DNA of 64,000 nt from Sphingobium aromaticiconvertens (GTDB lineage Bacteria; Pseudomonadota; Alphaproteobacteria; Sphingomonadales; Sphingomonadaceae): NCBI RefSeq assembly GCF_037154075.1, contig NZ_JBANRJ010000001.1:2971501-3035500 (forward strand), in the 5' to 3' direction. The notes beneath the pieces are model-generated. The model made no database searches. It worked only from the letters and a program-made list of their open reading frames with translations, and was not told where the DNA came from. Made by a program: the position numbers and the translations under genes. How positions within the stretch are numbered: position 1 is the first letter of the stretch; each line of letters opens with the position of its first letter. Below, one piece after another: positions 9,048 through 18,908 of the stretch.

Positions 9048-9764
9048 TCACGCAAGGCTATTGCGGCATTCCAAGAGTATTGGACCCAATATGTCGGCAA
9101 ATTGCCGCTGACCGTCCACATTCGCGACCCGATCCTGCCGCATCTCCACCCCCAGATAGGGAATGCCGTTGGCCTCCGCATGGCGATTCATCGTGGCGTT
9201 CAGCAGCCTGCCTGAATAGGGCAACTGGTCGCCGACCTTCAAACCCGCCGCTTCCAGCAGGGGAATGGCGACCTTCGCCGCGCGATCATCTTCATTATAG
9301 AGGATTCCGACATCCCATGGCCGTTCTTGCGTCGGATCGCTCGCCAGCGACGGCGTAAAGCTGTGCAGCGACAGGATGAAGGGTGACGTCATGGCGTCCA
9401 GCATCATCGCCACCTGATGATGATAGGGGTGATGGAATCGGATCATCCGCTCGGTCACATCTATGTCCCGGTTGCCCGGAATCGCATGCCCGTCGCTCAT
9501 CACCGGCAACAGGCCCGGCGCGTCATCCTCACGATTTAGGTCGATCACCAGCCGCGACACACCGCCCAGCACCGCCCGGCACGACAGTTGCGCCGCCAGC
9601 AAGGCGGAAACCTCCGCTACGCCCAGATCAATCGCGATATGGTTCGACAGCAGCGCCGCGTCGATCCCCAGATCAATGTCGGATGGCACATGGGCAGAGG
9701 CATGATCGCCGATGATCAGCAGATCCAGCCCGCCGCCGTCAATTACCGTAAAAGCCTCGCTCAT
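9048..9764 (-). CDS. N-formylglutamate amidohydrolase family protein
   Basis: Metal-dependent amidohydrolase related to HutG of histidine breakdown (N-formylglutamate to formate and glutamate). The 238-residue protein shows the family landmarks LLIIGDHASAHVP near residues 15-27, HIAIDLGV, LVIDLNREDD, and ILSLHSFTP. It overlaps ispE by four bases (ATGA), so it is co-translated with an isoprenoid gene; no hut genes are nearby. The physiological substrate may therefore differ from N-formylglutamate. Confidence 0.85.
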   Translation of the reverse strand: MSEAFTVIDGGGLDLLIIGDHASAHVPSDIDLGIDAALLSNHIAIDLGVAEVSALLAAQLSCRAVLGGVSRLVIDLNREDDAPGLLPVMSDGHAIPGNRDIDVTERMIRFHHPYHHQVAMMLDAMTSPFILSLHSFTPSLASDPTQERPWDVGILYNEDDRAAKVAIPLLEAAGLKVGDQLPYSGRLLNATMNRHAEANGIPYLGVEMRQDRVANVDGQRQFADILGPILLECRNSLA

Positions 9765-10663
9765 GCGTTCTTGCTTTCCAAATCCCTAATCCTCGTCGCC
9801 AGCACCCACCAGTCGGGATGCTCATGATTGATCTCCGCGGCCGCGGCCGCACAATTCTCTTGGCGCTCGAACAGCGCAAAGCAGGTCGCGCCAGACCCGG
9901 ACATGCGTACCAACCCAACACCGGTTTGAGCAGCCAACAGGGCAAGCACGTCCGCGATCACTGGTGCCAGCGCGACGGCAGGCGCCTGCAAATCATTACG
10001 CGCCTCCACCAACGTATCAAGATCGTCCGCCTCCAGCGCTCCCCGGTCGGTCCGGTCCCACGCGCCAAAGATCGCACCGGTGGACACCGGCACGCCCGGA
10101 TTTACCAGCAGCAGGGGCTTTCCCTCTATGCCCGGAATGGAAGCGGCGGCCAGCGCTTCCCCTCTCCCGCCGACCCTTTGCGTGATGCTGGCGAGACAGG
10201 CAGGCACATCAGAACCAAGCTCCAGCGCCAGCACCGCCAGCGCGTCCGATGAAGGCGCAATACCCCAAACGCGGCACAACAGCCGCAGCGCGGCGGCAGC
10301 ATCCGCCGATCCCCCACCAATGCCCGACGCCACGGGCAGATGCTTGTCGAGATGAATGTCCGCGCCTTCGCGGCCTGTCCCGAACCGCACGCGCAGGCCG
10401 ATGGCCGCACGCATCACCAGATTGTCCTCGCCCGTGCCCAATCCCGCACCAAAAGGCCCGCCAACCGACATCCTCAGCGCCCCATCCTGCCGGACCGACG
10501 CCGTGAGCCGGTCACCATCCGTCGCAAAGACAAACAGGCTCTCCAGTTCATGATAGCCGTCCTCCCTCCGTGCCCGGACATGCAGGGCAAGGTTGATCTT
10601 GGCATAAGCAATCTCGGTGGCGGCTTCGCCCGTCACATCGACCATCCTGTCAGGGCGCGGCAT
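9761..10663 (-). CDS. ispE: 4-diphosphocytidyl-2-C-methyl-D-erythritol kinase
   Basis: GHMP kinase that phosphorylates CDP-methylerythritol in the MEP route to isoprenoid precursors. The 300-residue protein has AYAKINLALHV near residues 19-29 and the ATP-binding loop PVASGIGGGSADAAAALR. VRMSGSGATCFALF is the third GHMP motif. The chosen start at 10663 overlaps the TPR gene end by 14 bases; an internal ATG seven codons on (MVDVTGEAA) is an alternative. Downstream is the N-formylglutamate amidohydrolase gene in a four-base overlap. Confidence 0.93.
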   Translation of the reverse strand: MPRPDRMVDVTGEAATEIAYAKINLALHVRARREDGYHELESLFVFATDGDRLTASVRQDGALRMSVGGPFGAGLGTGEDNLVMRAAIGLRVRFGTGREGADIHLDKHLPVASGIGGGSADAAAALRLLCRVWGIAPSSDALAVLALELGSDVPACLASITQRVGGRGEALAAASIPGIEGKPLLLVNPGVPVSTGAIFGAWDRTDRGALEADDLDTLVEARNDLQAPAVALAPVIADVLALLAAQTGVGLVRMSGSGATCFALFERQENCAAAAAEINHEHPDWWVLATRIRDLESKNA

Positions 10664-12323
10664 ATTCGGGCTTCAACCCCTCACGCGTCTTCGCGGCCAG
10701 TCGTTCGGCCCGCTCTCCTTCGGCAAAGGTCGCCGCAGCGCTCCATGCATAGCGCGCCTCATAGCGTCGGCCCACCGACCAAAGCGCATCGCCCAGATGC
10801 TCGTTGACCGTGGCGTCATCGGGCGCACCGATAACGGCCTGCTCCAGTACCGGAACCGCCCCTCGCGCATCACCGGCGACAAACTGCGCCCAGCCCAACG
10901 AATCACTGATAGAGGCATCCAGAGGCTTGAGGGCGCTCGCCTTCCGAAGCAACGCCAGCGCTGCTTCGACATTCTGCCGCCGTTCGACCTGTGCATAGCC
11001 CAGATAGTTGAGCACGACCGGCTCATCAGGCGCGATCTTCGCCGCGCGTTCCAGCACGGCGCGGGCCTCTTCCCACCGCCCGCCCTGCTCCAGCGCGCTT
11101 CCCTCGAACAACAGCAATGGCCACGGAATCGCATCGGGTGCAAAGCCCGCCTGTGCCGCTTTGAACGCTGCCGCCGCCCCGGCAAAATCCTTCTCTTCGG
11201 ACAAAAGTCGACCAAGCCTTATCTGGCGCTGCGCGTCCGCGCCCGGCGTTGCGGCGAGCGACCGCGCCAGCGCCAATGCCTGTGGCTGCTCGCCCGCTGC
11301 CGCCAATGCGTCGACCAATTCGTCCTGCGCCATCGCATGATGCCAATTGTCGGGCGGCACCGCCTGCGCTTCCGCCACGGCAAAGGCGGGATAGCTGGCC
11401 AACGTCAAAAGCCGGGCGACGATCACACGGATTTCGGCATTGCCGGGATCGGCAAAGCTTGCGATCCGCGCCAGCCTGACGCCGAGTGCCGCGCTGTCTT
11501 CCTGAGTGGAAATATCCGAAGCCAGCCGCGCGACCAGTCTGGCAAAGCCCTCCGCGGGCGTCAACACGCCCGCCTTACGTCCCTTGCCCCGCGCTATGTC
11601 GGCCCGCGCCTGCGCAAAGATCGCCTGCCCGTCGGGCAGCAACGCCAGTGCATTGGCTCGATCGCCCAAGGCGGCGAACTGGGCGGCGAGTGCCAGGCGA
11701 AGGCCCGCCCCATCGGCCGCCGCCGCCAGCGCGCGCGCAACGGCAGGCACCGCTTCCTGCGGGTTTCGCTGTGCCAACGTCTGGAAGGCCAGATGCTCGT
11801 CCACATAGCGCCGGGCCAGCGTGGCGAACCGATCCTTCGGGTCGATGACAGGCACCGCATAACGCCCCTCGCCCAGACTGATCCAACTGGTGAGGATGGG
11901 ACCGAGGAAGGCAAAATTTCCCTCCCCCTCCATTCGTGTCACCAGCCTGTGTGCGACGGCCCAGTCCTTGCGGACAAGCGCATCGCCCAGTCGCAACAAA
12001 GTCCCGTCGCGCGGCAATATCGCTTCCGCATCCAGCAGTTCCGCCGATCGCAATGCAAGCGCCTTGTCCCCGCTTTCCAGTCCCTGAAAATAGGACCGCC
12101 GGGCGATTTCGCTGCTCGACGGGTCCAGTTCCAACGCCGTGCGATAGCTTTTGACCGCAACCCCAAGCGCCCCTTCGCTGTCCGCCAGCCGCGCCCGCGC
12201 ATAGGCGTTGAGCGCGGGCAGCGTATCGACCGATGCCGTCGCGGGTGCGGCAAACACCGGCGGAAGCGTCAGCAGGATCAGCGACGTCAGGCGCTTACAT
12301 ATTGGGATAATTCGGTCCTCCAC
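10650..12323 (-). CDS. exported TPR-repeat protein
   Basis: About 557 residues made of tandem 34-residue-type helical repeats. Examples are VVLNYLGYAQVERRQNVEAA and SISDSLGWAQFVAGDARGAV in the C-terminal third, the most typical TPR section. A signal-peptide-like N-terminus (LTSLILLTLPPVFAAPATA) suggests export to the periplasm or outer membrane. The open frame extends 55 codons further upstream into the ETF-QO gene, but that part is not protein-like. I chose GTG at 12323 because it directly precedes the signal peptide; a GAGGG lies close upstream. It overlaps the ETF-QO end and the ispE start, so the three genes are coupled. Function unknown. Confidence 0.78.
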   Translation of the reverse strand: MEDRIIPICKRLTSLILLTLPPVFAAPATASVDTLPALNAYARARLADSEGALGVAVKSYRTALELDPSSSEIARRSYFQGLESGDKALALRSAELLDAEAILPRDGTLLRLGDALVRKDWAVAHRLVTRMEGEGNFAFLGPILTSWISLGEGRYAVPVIDPKDRFATLARRYVDEHLAFQTLAQRNPQEAVPAVARALAAAADGAGLRLALAAQFAALGDRANALALLPDGQAIFAQARADIARGKGRKAGVLTPAEGFARLVARLASDISTQEDSAALGVRLARIASFADPGNAEIRVIVARLLTLASYPAFAVAEAQAVPPDNWHHAMAQDELVDALAAAGEQPQALALARSLAATPGADAQRQIRLGRLLSEEKDFAGAAAAFKAAQAGFAPDAIPWPLLLFEGSALEQGGRWEEARAVLERAAKIAPDEPVVLNYLGYAQVERRQNVEAALALLRKASALKPLDASISDSLGWAQFVAGDARGAVPVLEQAVIGAPDDATVNEHLGDALWSVGRRYEARYAWSAAATFAEGERAERLAAKTREGLKPEYAAP

Positions 12324-13947
12324 CGCCCTCGGGCACCACCCAGTTGATGTTCTGGGTAGGATCCTTGATGTCACACGTCTTGCAATGGACGCAATTCTGC
12401 GCGTTGATCTGGAAACGAGGCTCGCCCTCTTCCAGCCCCACCACTTCATAAACGCCAGCCGGACAATAGCGCTGCGCCGGCTCGTCATAAAGGGGCAGAT
12501 TGTAGGAAATCGGGATCGCCGGGTCTTTCAACTGCAAATGAACCGGCTGGTCTTCCTCATGGTTGGTGTTGGACAGGAACACAGAGGACAGCCGATCGAA
12601 GCTGACCACGCCATCGGGCTTGGGATAAGCGATCTTCTTGCACGCATCAGCATGCCAGATTTTCTCATTGTCCGGCTTGTGCTTCATCGTGAAGGGCAGG
12701 CCGATTTTCAGCGTCCGCATCCACATGTCGATGCCCGCCAGCAGCGTGCCGATCGTGCCGCCGAACTTGGACAGCATCGGTTCGGCATTCTTGACCAGCT
12801 TCAACTCGTCAGCAATCCAGCTCGACCGCACCGCGGCATCATATTCATTCAGCGCATCGCTTGTCCGGCCGGCCTGGATCGCGGCAAAGGCCGCCTCCGC
12901 CGCCAGCATCCCCGACTTCATCGCCGTATGTGTGCCCTTGATACGTGGCACGTTGACGAAACCCGCCGAACAACCGATCAGCGCGCCGCCGGGGAAATCC
13001 AGCTTGGGCACCGACTGCCAGCCGCCCTCGTTGATCGCCCGAGCACCGTAGGAAACGCGGCGGCCACCCTCCAGATATTTACGGATCGCGGGATGCTGTT
13101 TCCAGCGCTGAAACTCTTCGAACGGATAGAGATGCGGGTTGCGATAGCCCAGCCCCACGACGAAACCCAACGCCACCTGCCCATTGGCCTGATGATAAAG
13201 GAACCCGCCGCCATAGGCATCGGTCAGCGGCCAACCCTGCGTATGGATGACCAGCCCCGGCTTATGCATCTTGGGGTCAATGTCCCACAATTCCTTCATG
13301 CCCAGGCCATAGACTTGCGGCTCACAGTCGGTGTCCAAAGCATATTGGCGCTTCAATATCTTGGTCAGGTGGCCGCGCGCACCCTCTGCAAAGAAGGTAT
13401 ATTTGGCGTGCAGCTCCAGCCCTGGCTGATAATCGCCTTTATGCTCGCCATCGCGCGCAACGCCCATGTCGCCGGTGGCGACGCCCTTCACCGATCCGTC
13501 GTCATTATAGAGGATTTCCGCCGCCGCGAAGCCGGGGAATATCTCTACGCCCAGTCCCTCGGCCTGTTCCGCGAGCCAGCGGCACAGATTGCCCAGCGAC
13601 CCGGTATAGGTGCCCTTATTGCTCATCAATGGCGGCATTGGTAAATGCGGAATCGAAAAATGCTTGGTCTTGGTCAGCACCCAATGGCGATTGTCCGTGA
13701 CGGGCACATCGGCCAGCGAGCAGCCCATGTCCTTCCATTGCGGGATCAGTTCGTCCAGCGCCTTCGGGTCGATGACTGCCCCCGAAAGGATATGCGCGCC
13801 GATTTCCGACCCTTTTTCCAGCACGCAGACCGCCAGTTCAGCCCCGGCATCGTTGGCCAGTTGCTTAAGACGGATGGCCGCAGACAGGCCCGCTGGCCCA
13901 CCACCAACGATGACCACATCATAGGGCATCGATTCCCGTTCGCTCAT
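12295..13947 (-). CDS. electron transfer flavoprotein-ubiquinone oxidoreductase
   Basis: Passes electrons from reduced electron-transfer flavoprotein, and so from acyl-CoA and amino-acid dehydrogenases, to ubiquinone at the inner membrane. The 550-residue protein begins with the FAD-binding motif VVIVGGGPAGLSAAIRL. It ends with a ferredoxin-like [4Fe-4S] region, CPAGVYEV followed by NAQNCVHCKTCDIKDP. The ATG at 13947 is chosen because GGAGG lies a few bases upstream; the frame is open 19 codons further but without a site. It is the first gene of the minus-strand run with the TPR protein and ispE. Confidence 0.95.
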   Translation of the reverse strand: MSERESMPYDVVIVGGGPAGLSAAIRLKQLANDAGAELAVCVLEKGSEIGAHILSGAVIDPKALDELIPQWKDMGCSLADVPVTDNRHWVLTKTKHFSIPHLPMPPLMSNKGTYTGSLGNLCRWLAEQAEGLGVEIFPGFAAAEILYNDDGSVKGVATGDMGVARDGEHKGDYQPGLELHAKYTFFAEGARGHLTKILKRQYALDTDCEPQVYGLGMKELWDIDPKMHKPGLVIHTQGWPLTDAYGGGFLYHQANGQVALGFVVGLGYRNPHLYPFEEFQRWKQHPAIRKYLEGGRRVSYGARAINEGGWQSVPKLDFPGGALIGCSAGFVNVPRIKGTHTAMKSGMLAAEAAFAAIQAGRTSDALNEYDAAVRSSWIADELKLVKNAEPMLSKFGGTIGTLLAGIDMWMRTLKIGLPFTMKHKPDNEKIWHADACKKIAYPKPDGVVSFDRLSSVFLSNTNHEEDQPVHLQLKDPAIPISYNLPLYDEPAQRYCPAGVYEVVGLEEGEPRFQINAQNCVHCKTCDIKDPTQNINWVVPEGGGGPNYPNM

Positions 13948-14079
13948 AATCCCTCCATCATGGCGATCCATAAGGGCTTCCCTCTCCCCATCCGGTCGCC
14001 GCATACTGATAACGCTTTGACAGGATCGGCGATGAAGATTCTTGACCCCCTCGTCAACCTCTGGCCCTAAAGGATCACG

Positions 14080-14811
14080 ATGCGGGGATTATTGCAGAAT
14101 GAAGCGGCGCTTGCCGCCGACGCCTATTTGGCGTGGTGGTCGCTTGCCGGCGTGGATTGCGCCATTGGGGAGGAGCCAGTCGACTGGTTGCGCCCGGCGC
14201 GCCCAGCCGAACCATCCATCACAAGGCCGCTGGCTGCCCCGGCCCCGACACAGCATCCCGCGACGCTCGACGCCTTTCATCTCTGGCTGGCGAAGGACAA
14301 CCGTCACCCTGAAAGCCACTGGGCGCCGGGCCGGGCAATCCTGCCGACCGGCATCGCTGGTGCGCGATTGATGATCATCACCGACATGCCCGATCCTGCC
14401 GACATGAATGCAGGCGCGTTGTTCGCCGATCGTGCAGGTACGCTGTTCGATGCAATGCTTCGCGCAATCGGCCTGACCCGTGATGATATCTACCTGACCG
14501 CCATGGCGCTGGCCCGGCCGCCGGGTGGATCGCTGGACGCCGACGACACCGCCCGGTTGGTGGAACGGATGCGTGCGCAGGTGGCGCTGGTCCGCCCCGC
14601 ACGGCTGCTTTTGCTGGGGGACCGGACAATCCGTGCCTTATTACCGACGAGTGACAGCGATCCGCGCGATGGTTTACGTTTCTTTAACCATGAAGGCGGC
14701 ACTGTGCCTGTTGCTGCCACATTTCACCCGCGCCTGCTGCTCACGCAGCCAGCGGCGAAGGCGGAATGCTGGCGCACCCTGCAAAGCCTGATCGAGGACA
14801 AAGCCCAGTGA
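14080..14811 (+). CDS. uracil-DNA glycosylase-like protein, probably degenerate
   Basis: 243 residues with the outline of family 4/5 uracil-DNA glycosylases. TDMPDPADMNAG followed by LFADRAGTLFDAML lines up with the usual GEAPG...GxPFVGxAGxLLD motif, and ATFHPRLLLTQP lines up with the HPSxLL motif. The catalytic-site GEAPG is changed to TDMPD and the four cysteines of the family 4 iron-sulfur cluster are absent, so it may not be an active glycosylase. It is coupled by a GTGA overlap to the lytic transglycosylase gene, an odd partner for a DNA repair enzyme. Confidence 0.72.
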   Translation: MRGLLQNEAALAADAYLAWWSLAGVDCAIGEEPVDWLRPARPAEPSITRPLAAPAPTQHPATLDAFHLWLAKDNRHPESHWAPGRAILPTGIAGARLMIITDMPDPADMNAGALFADRAGTLFDAMLRAIGLTRDDIYLTAMALARPPGGSLDADDTARLVERMRAQVALVRPARLLLLGDRTIRALLPTSDSDPRDGLRFFNHEGGTVPVAATFHPRLLLTQPAAKAECWRTLQSLIEDKAQ

Positions 14812-16643
14812 CCCGTGCCGCAGTGACCCGTACCGCGACCCGCGCCCTGATGATGACGCTGATGACGGCAGGAGCAAGCCTTTCAATTGCCTTTCCCGCA
14901 CAAGCGGCACCTAACGATGCCTCGATCCCCACGCCCACACTCACGACCAACTCCGTCTCCTCCGCTCTGCCGTTCACCGTCAAGGAAGACGACAAGGCCC
15001 GCTACCGAGCCATCTTTGCCGGATTGCAGGGCCAGCAATGGGACAGCGCCAAGGCTCAGATCGCCGCGCTCGACGCCAATGACCCGATGCGCGCCATGGC
15101 CCTCGCTGAACTTTATCTGGCCAAGGGATCGCCGCGCGTCGAGCTGTTCGACCTGCTTGAACTGATCAACAAGGCTAGCTGGCTGCCCCGCGCCGATCAG
15201 CTTTCCCGCCTTGCGGAACGACGCGGCGCGACCATGTTGCCCACCCTGCCGCAGGTGCAGAAGATGGTGTGGCTCGGCTCGGCGCCCCGCCGCCAATATA
15301 TCTCCGCGACAAAAACCGATGCGCTCGCCCAAATGCTCGTCACCCAGATCCTGCCCTTCATCAAGGCGGACAATCCCGCCGGTGCCGAAGCCCTGCTCGC
15401 TCCCCAGGAAGCGGGCCTGACGCCCGAGGGCCTGACCGAATTGCGCCAGCGCGTCGCCTGGTCCTATTATATCGAGAATGACGATCAGGGCGCTCGCCGC
15501 ATGGCTGCCCGCGCCCTCGAAAGCCGTGTCGGTGGCGACTGGACGGTGCAGGCGCACTGGACCACCGGCCTTGCCGCCTGGCGTCAGAAGGATTGCCGCA
15601 CCGCAGCTCCCTCCTTCGCTAATGTCGCCGCGCTCGCCAGCAATGAAGATATGCGCTCGGCCGGGGCTTATTGGGCCGCCCGCGCCTATATGGTCTGCGG
15701 CGAACCGGCCAAGGTCGCAAATCTGCTGCGGACCGCCGCCCGGTCCGAAGAAACATTCTACGGCCTGCTCGCCCGCGAAACGCTTGGTATGCCGATGCGC
15801 GCCGCGCCGGTCGCCGGTCGTTTCAGCACCAATGAGTGGCAAACCCTGAAAGACGCTCCCAATGCCCGCGCCGCCGTGGCCTTCTCCGCCATCGGCGATT
15901 CCGTCCATGCCGACGAAGCGTTGCGCTATCAGGCGAAGATCAGCGGCAACGCCCATTATGAAGCGCTGCTGCGCCTCGCGGGCGCGCTCAACCTGCCCGA
16001 AACCCAGCTCTGGCTCGCCCATAATGGTCCGGCAGGCAAACAACCCGACAGTTTCGCCCGCTTCCCGGCGCCCGACTGGCGCCCCGATGGCGGCTGGCGC
16101 GTCGACCCCTCGCTCATTTTTGCCCATACGCTCCAGGAATCGGGCTTTCGCACCAATGCGGTCAGCAGCGCGGGTGCGCGCGGTCTAATGCAGGTGCGCC
16201 CCGGCACGGCGGGCGATGTCGGCATGACCGCCGCCTCACAACTCTTTATCCCTTCGACCAACATGGAATATGGCCAGCGCTATCTGGAATCGCTGCGCGA
16301 CATGGGCGCGACCGGCGGCCTTCTGCCCAAGGTGATGGCCGCCTATAATGCCGGACCAACCCCGGTGGAGCGCTGGAATTACGAAGTGAAAGATGGCGGC
16401 GATCCACTGCTTTTCATCGAATCCCTGCCTTATTATGAAACCCGCGCCTATGTGAACATCGTCATGCGGAATTACTGGATGTACCAGATACAGGCGAAGG
16501 GCGAGGCCGACGGTCTGACCGGGATGGCGCAGGGTATGTGGCCGATGTTCCCCGGCACCAAAGGCACAAAGCTGGTCCGCCTGACCGGTAAGACCCCGAA
16601 CGGTGTGGCGACCTTTAGTGGTTATGTCGGCGGCACGGACTGA
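14808..16643 (+). CDS. soluble lytic murein transglycosylase
   Basis: Cleaves the MurNAc-GlcNAc bond of peptidoglycan to 1,6-anhydro products in the periplasm. The 611-residue protein starts with a signal peptide ([21 protein letters not shown]). A long helical superhelix domain follows, and the C-terminal SLT domain has the catalytic glutamate in HTLQESGF, then [11 protein letters not shown] and [15 protein letters not shown]. This matches Slt70-type enzymes. The start is GTG at 14808, sharing bases with the stop of the glycosylase-like gene. The open frame runs 14 codons further upstream inside that gene. Confidence 0.92.
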   Translation: MTRAAVTRTATRALMMTLMTAGASLSIAFPAQAAPNDASIPTPTLTTNSVSSALPFTVKEDDKARYRAIFAGLQGQQWDSAKAQIAALDANDPMRAMALAELYLAKGSPRVELFDLLELINKASWLPRADQLSRLAERRGATMLPTLPQVQKMVWLGSAPRRQYISATKTDALAQMLVTQILPFIKADNPAGAEALLAPQEAGLTPEGLTELRQRVAWSYYIENDDQGARRMAARALESRVGGDWTVQAHWTTGLAAWRQKDCRTAAPSFANVAALASNEDMRSAGAYWAARAYMVCGEPAKVANLLRTAARSEETFYGLLARETLGMPMRAAPVAGRFSTNEWQTLKDAPNARAAVAFSAIGDSVHADEALRYQAKISGNAHYEALLRLAGALNLPETQLWLAHNGPAGKQPDSFARFPAPDWRPDGGWRVDPSLIFAHTLQESGFRTNAVSSAGARGLMQVRPGTAGDVGMTAASQLFIPSTNMEYGQRYLESLRDMGATGGLLPKVMAAYNAGPTPVERWNYEVKDGGDPLLFIESLPYYETRAYVNIVMRNYWMYQIQAKGEADGLTGMAQGMWPMFPGTKGTKLVRLTGKTPNGVATFSGYVGGTD

Positions 16644-16653
16644 CCACTGCCTC

Positions 16654-17181
16654 ATGCCGATCGATGAAAGCCGCACGTTCCTGCCCGTCCGCATCGCGGT
16701 GATGACGGTATCGGACAGCCGCACCCTTGCCGACGACCGTTCGGGCGACACGCTGGTCGAACGGCTCGAAAACGCCGGGCATATCCTGGCCGATCGTCAT
16801 ATTTCCAGGGACGAACGCTCGCTGATCGTCGCCCGCCTCCACGCCTGGATAGACGACCCGCAGATCGACTGCATCATCACCACCGGCGGCACCGGCGTTA
16901 CCGGTCGCGACGTGACTCCGGAAGCGCTCGCCCAGGTGCAGGACAAGGAAATTCCCGGTTTCGGCGAACTGTTCCGCTGGCTCAGCTACCAGACGATCGG
17001 CACCTCCACCATCCAGTCCCGCGCCACCGCCTGCGTCGCGCGCGGCACCTATATCTTCGCGCTGCCTGGCTCGACCGGCGCAGTGCGCGACGCCTGGGAC
17101 GGCATCTTGGTCAGCCAACTCGACAGCCGCTTTCGCCCTTGCAACTTTGTGGAATTGATGCCCCGCCTCATGGAGCGCTGA
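16654..17181 (+). CDS. moaB: molybdenum cofactor biosynthesis protein B
   Basis: MoaB/MogA-like fold that binds molybdopterin and supports adenylylation during molybdenum cofactor synthesis. About 175 residues. Visible motifs are [17 protein letters not shown] at the start, [16 protein letters not shown] for the molybdopterin-binding loop and [16 protein letters not shown] near the end. The ATG at 16654 lies ten bases after the transglycosylase stop; no clear ribosome binding site is seen. Its stop directly abuts the stop of the convergent YbjN-like gene with no spacer. No other mo genes are in the window. Confidence 0.9.
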   Translation: MPIDESRTFLPVRIAVMTVSDSRTLADDRSGDTLVERLENAGHILADRHISRDERSLIVARLHAWIDDPQIDCIITTGGTGVTGRDVTPEALAQVQDKEIPGFGELFRWLSYQTIGTSTIQSRATACVARGTYIFALPGSTGAVRDAWDGILVSQLDSRFRPCNFVELMPRLMER

Positions 17182-17700
17182 TTATTTCTTTTGCGGCGCC
17201 TGCGCCTTGAAGAATTGCGAGACCTCGCCCAGCATTAGCGCCCACCAGTCGACAACATCGGCAAAATTCTTCTGGTTCAATCCACCGATGGTCGAAATAT
17301 CGTAGGAAAAGGCCAGCGACTTGTCGTCCGTCACCGCCATCTGACTGAACCGTTTTTCCTTGTTCCACAGATTGGCAAGTTCGGGCGTGTTCGTCCCGTC
17401 ATCGGCAAAACTGATCATGAACTGCAACGACCCGCACTGCTTGGCCTCTTCGCATTCATAGAAGAACAGCGAATAGTCATAGCCGTTAGCCGCGCTCTCG
17501 ATCATAGGGTTGCCGGTCGTCTTGCTCTTGCTCAACACCGCCTTGTAACCTGCCTCCTTGATCGCTTCGACCACCGATTGGGGACTGCTGGCGCACACCA
17601 TTTTGGCGCCGCAGGGATCGCCATCATTCGCCAGTGCCGTCCCCGACACCATGCCAGAGAGGCCGACAGTCGCCATCGCGATCAACATTCTGCCCCACAT
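17182..17700 (-). CDS. exported YbjN-domain protein
   Basis: About 172 residues with a signal peptide (MLIAMATVGLSGMVSGTALA) and a YbjN-like domain of alternating helices and strands, including VVEAIKEAGYKAVL and WNKEKRFSQMAV. YbjN proteins in alphaproteobacteria are usually uncharacterised periplasmic or cytosolic proteins linked to stress. The ATG at 17700 has GGGGGA eight bases upstream, preferred over an ATG six codons earlier. Two cysteine pairs in the mature part could form disulfides. The gene converges on moaB with zero intergenic bases. Confidence 0.72.
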   Translation of the reverse strand: MWGRMLIAMATVGLSGMVSGTALANDGDPCGAKMVCASSPQSVVEAIKEAGYKAVLSKSKTTGNPMIESAANGYDYSLFFYECEEAKQCGSLQFMISFADDGTNTPELANLWNKEKRFSQMAVTDDKSLAFSYDISTIGGLNQKNFADVVDWWALMLGEVSQFFKAQAPQKK

Positions 17701-17782
17701 GATTTCGTCCCCCATCAAAGGATGCCGAACTGACGGAGCGATCCCGCCTTGTCAAATTGTTCCTGATATGTTCTTATGTGCC

Positions 17783-18850
17783 ATGGCCATCGAAAAGGGC
17801 CGAGGCGCCCCCATCAACCGCACAAGCGACCGCTTCAACCTCCCCGCGCGGGAGGCTGATGGCGATTGGCTAGACGCCCGCGATGATATTGACGGCACGA
17901 CCCCACGCCTGCGGACCACTGTCACGGTCGAGCGTCCCCGCACCATCATATCGCGCAATAGCTCACCCGACATCGGCTTCTCTCAATCGATCAATGCCTA
18001 TCGGGGCTGCGAACATGGCTGCATCTACTGCTTCGCCCGGCCAAGCCACGCCTATCACGACCTGTCACCCGGCCTGGACTTCGAAAGCCGCCTCTTCGCC
18101 AAGCCGGATGCCGCCACCCTGCTTCGTGCCGAACTGGCAAAGCCCTCCTACGCCGTCGCGCCGATCGCCATGGGCACCAACACCGATCCCTATCAACCGA
18201 TCGAGCGCGACTGGCACATCACCCGCGACTGTATCGAAGTGTTGGCGGGAACGCGGCATCCTCTCTTCATCACCACCAAGTCCGATCGGGTATTGCGCGA
18301 CATCGACCTTCTGGCAGACATGGCCCGCGACCGGCTGGTCGCCGTCTGCGTCTCCGTCACAAGCCTTGATCCTGCCATCGCCCGCACGCTGGAACCCCGC
18401 GCGCCTCATCCGCACCGCCGCCTCGCCGCGATCCGCGCACTGACAGAGGCAGGCATACCCGTCCATGCCAGTATTTCCCCCGTCATCCCCTCGATCACCG
18501 ACCATGAGATGGAGGCGATCATCGCGCAAGTCGCGCAGGCGGGTGCATATGGGGCCTCTTACATCCCCATCCGTCTGCCGCATGAGGTCGCGCCGCTTTT
18601 CCGTGCCTGGCTCGACGCCCATTATCCCGACCGTGCCGCTCGTGTCATGTCCATCATCCGCGACCTGCGCGGCGGCCGTGACAATGATCCCAATTTCGGC
18701 AGCCGGATGCGCGGACAGGGTGTCTGGGCGGACCTGTTACGAACGCGCTTCAACATGGCCTGCCGCCGCGCAGGCTTTTCACGCGAGCGGCTGACCCTTC
18801 GCACCGACTTGTTTCGCCCGCCTTCCGGCCCACAACTCAGCCTCTTCTAA
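17783..18850 (+). CDS. radical SAM protein, PA0069/Rv2578c-like
   Basis: About 355 residues. The [4Fe-4S]-binding CxxxCxxC motif is seen in [14 protein letters not shown] near residues 73-86, followed by [10 protein letters not shown], typical of the group annotated as PA0069-family or SplB-like radical SAM proteins. Their reaction is not established. The start at 17783 is chosen as the ATG at the N-terminus of the conserved part; another ATG lies five codons upstream and neither has a good ribosome binding site. pyrB follows 58 bases later, probably under its own site. Confidence 0.85.
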   Translation: MAIEKGRGAPINRTSDRFNLPAREADGDWLDARDDIDGTTPRLRTTVTVERPRTIISRNSSPDIGFSQSINAYRGCEHGCIYCFARPSHAYHDLSPGLDFESRLFAKPDAATLLRAELAKPSYAVAPIAMGTNTDPYQPIERDWHITRDCIEVLAGTRHPLFITTKSDRVLRDIDLLADMARDRLVAVCVSVTSLDPAIARTLEPRAPHPHRRLAAIRALTEAGIPVHASISPVIPSITDHEMEAIIAQVAQAGAYGASYIPIRLPHEVAPLFRAWLDAHYPDRAARVMSIIRDLRGGRDNDPNFGSRMRGQGVWADLLRTRFNMACRRAGFSRERLTLRTDLFRPPSGPQLSLF

Positions 18851-18908
18851 GGAAGGAGGCGAAGCCGCCCCTTGCCGCACTGCTCGCGCTCGCTTAAAGG
18901 ATCGGCTC

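Noticed and set aside
7131..9215. Long 694-codon plus-strand frame over ilvD
   Set aside because: It runs antisense to ilvD, which is certain. The composition is His/Arg/Gln-rich, as expected of a shadow of a GC-rich gene.
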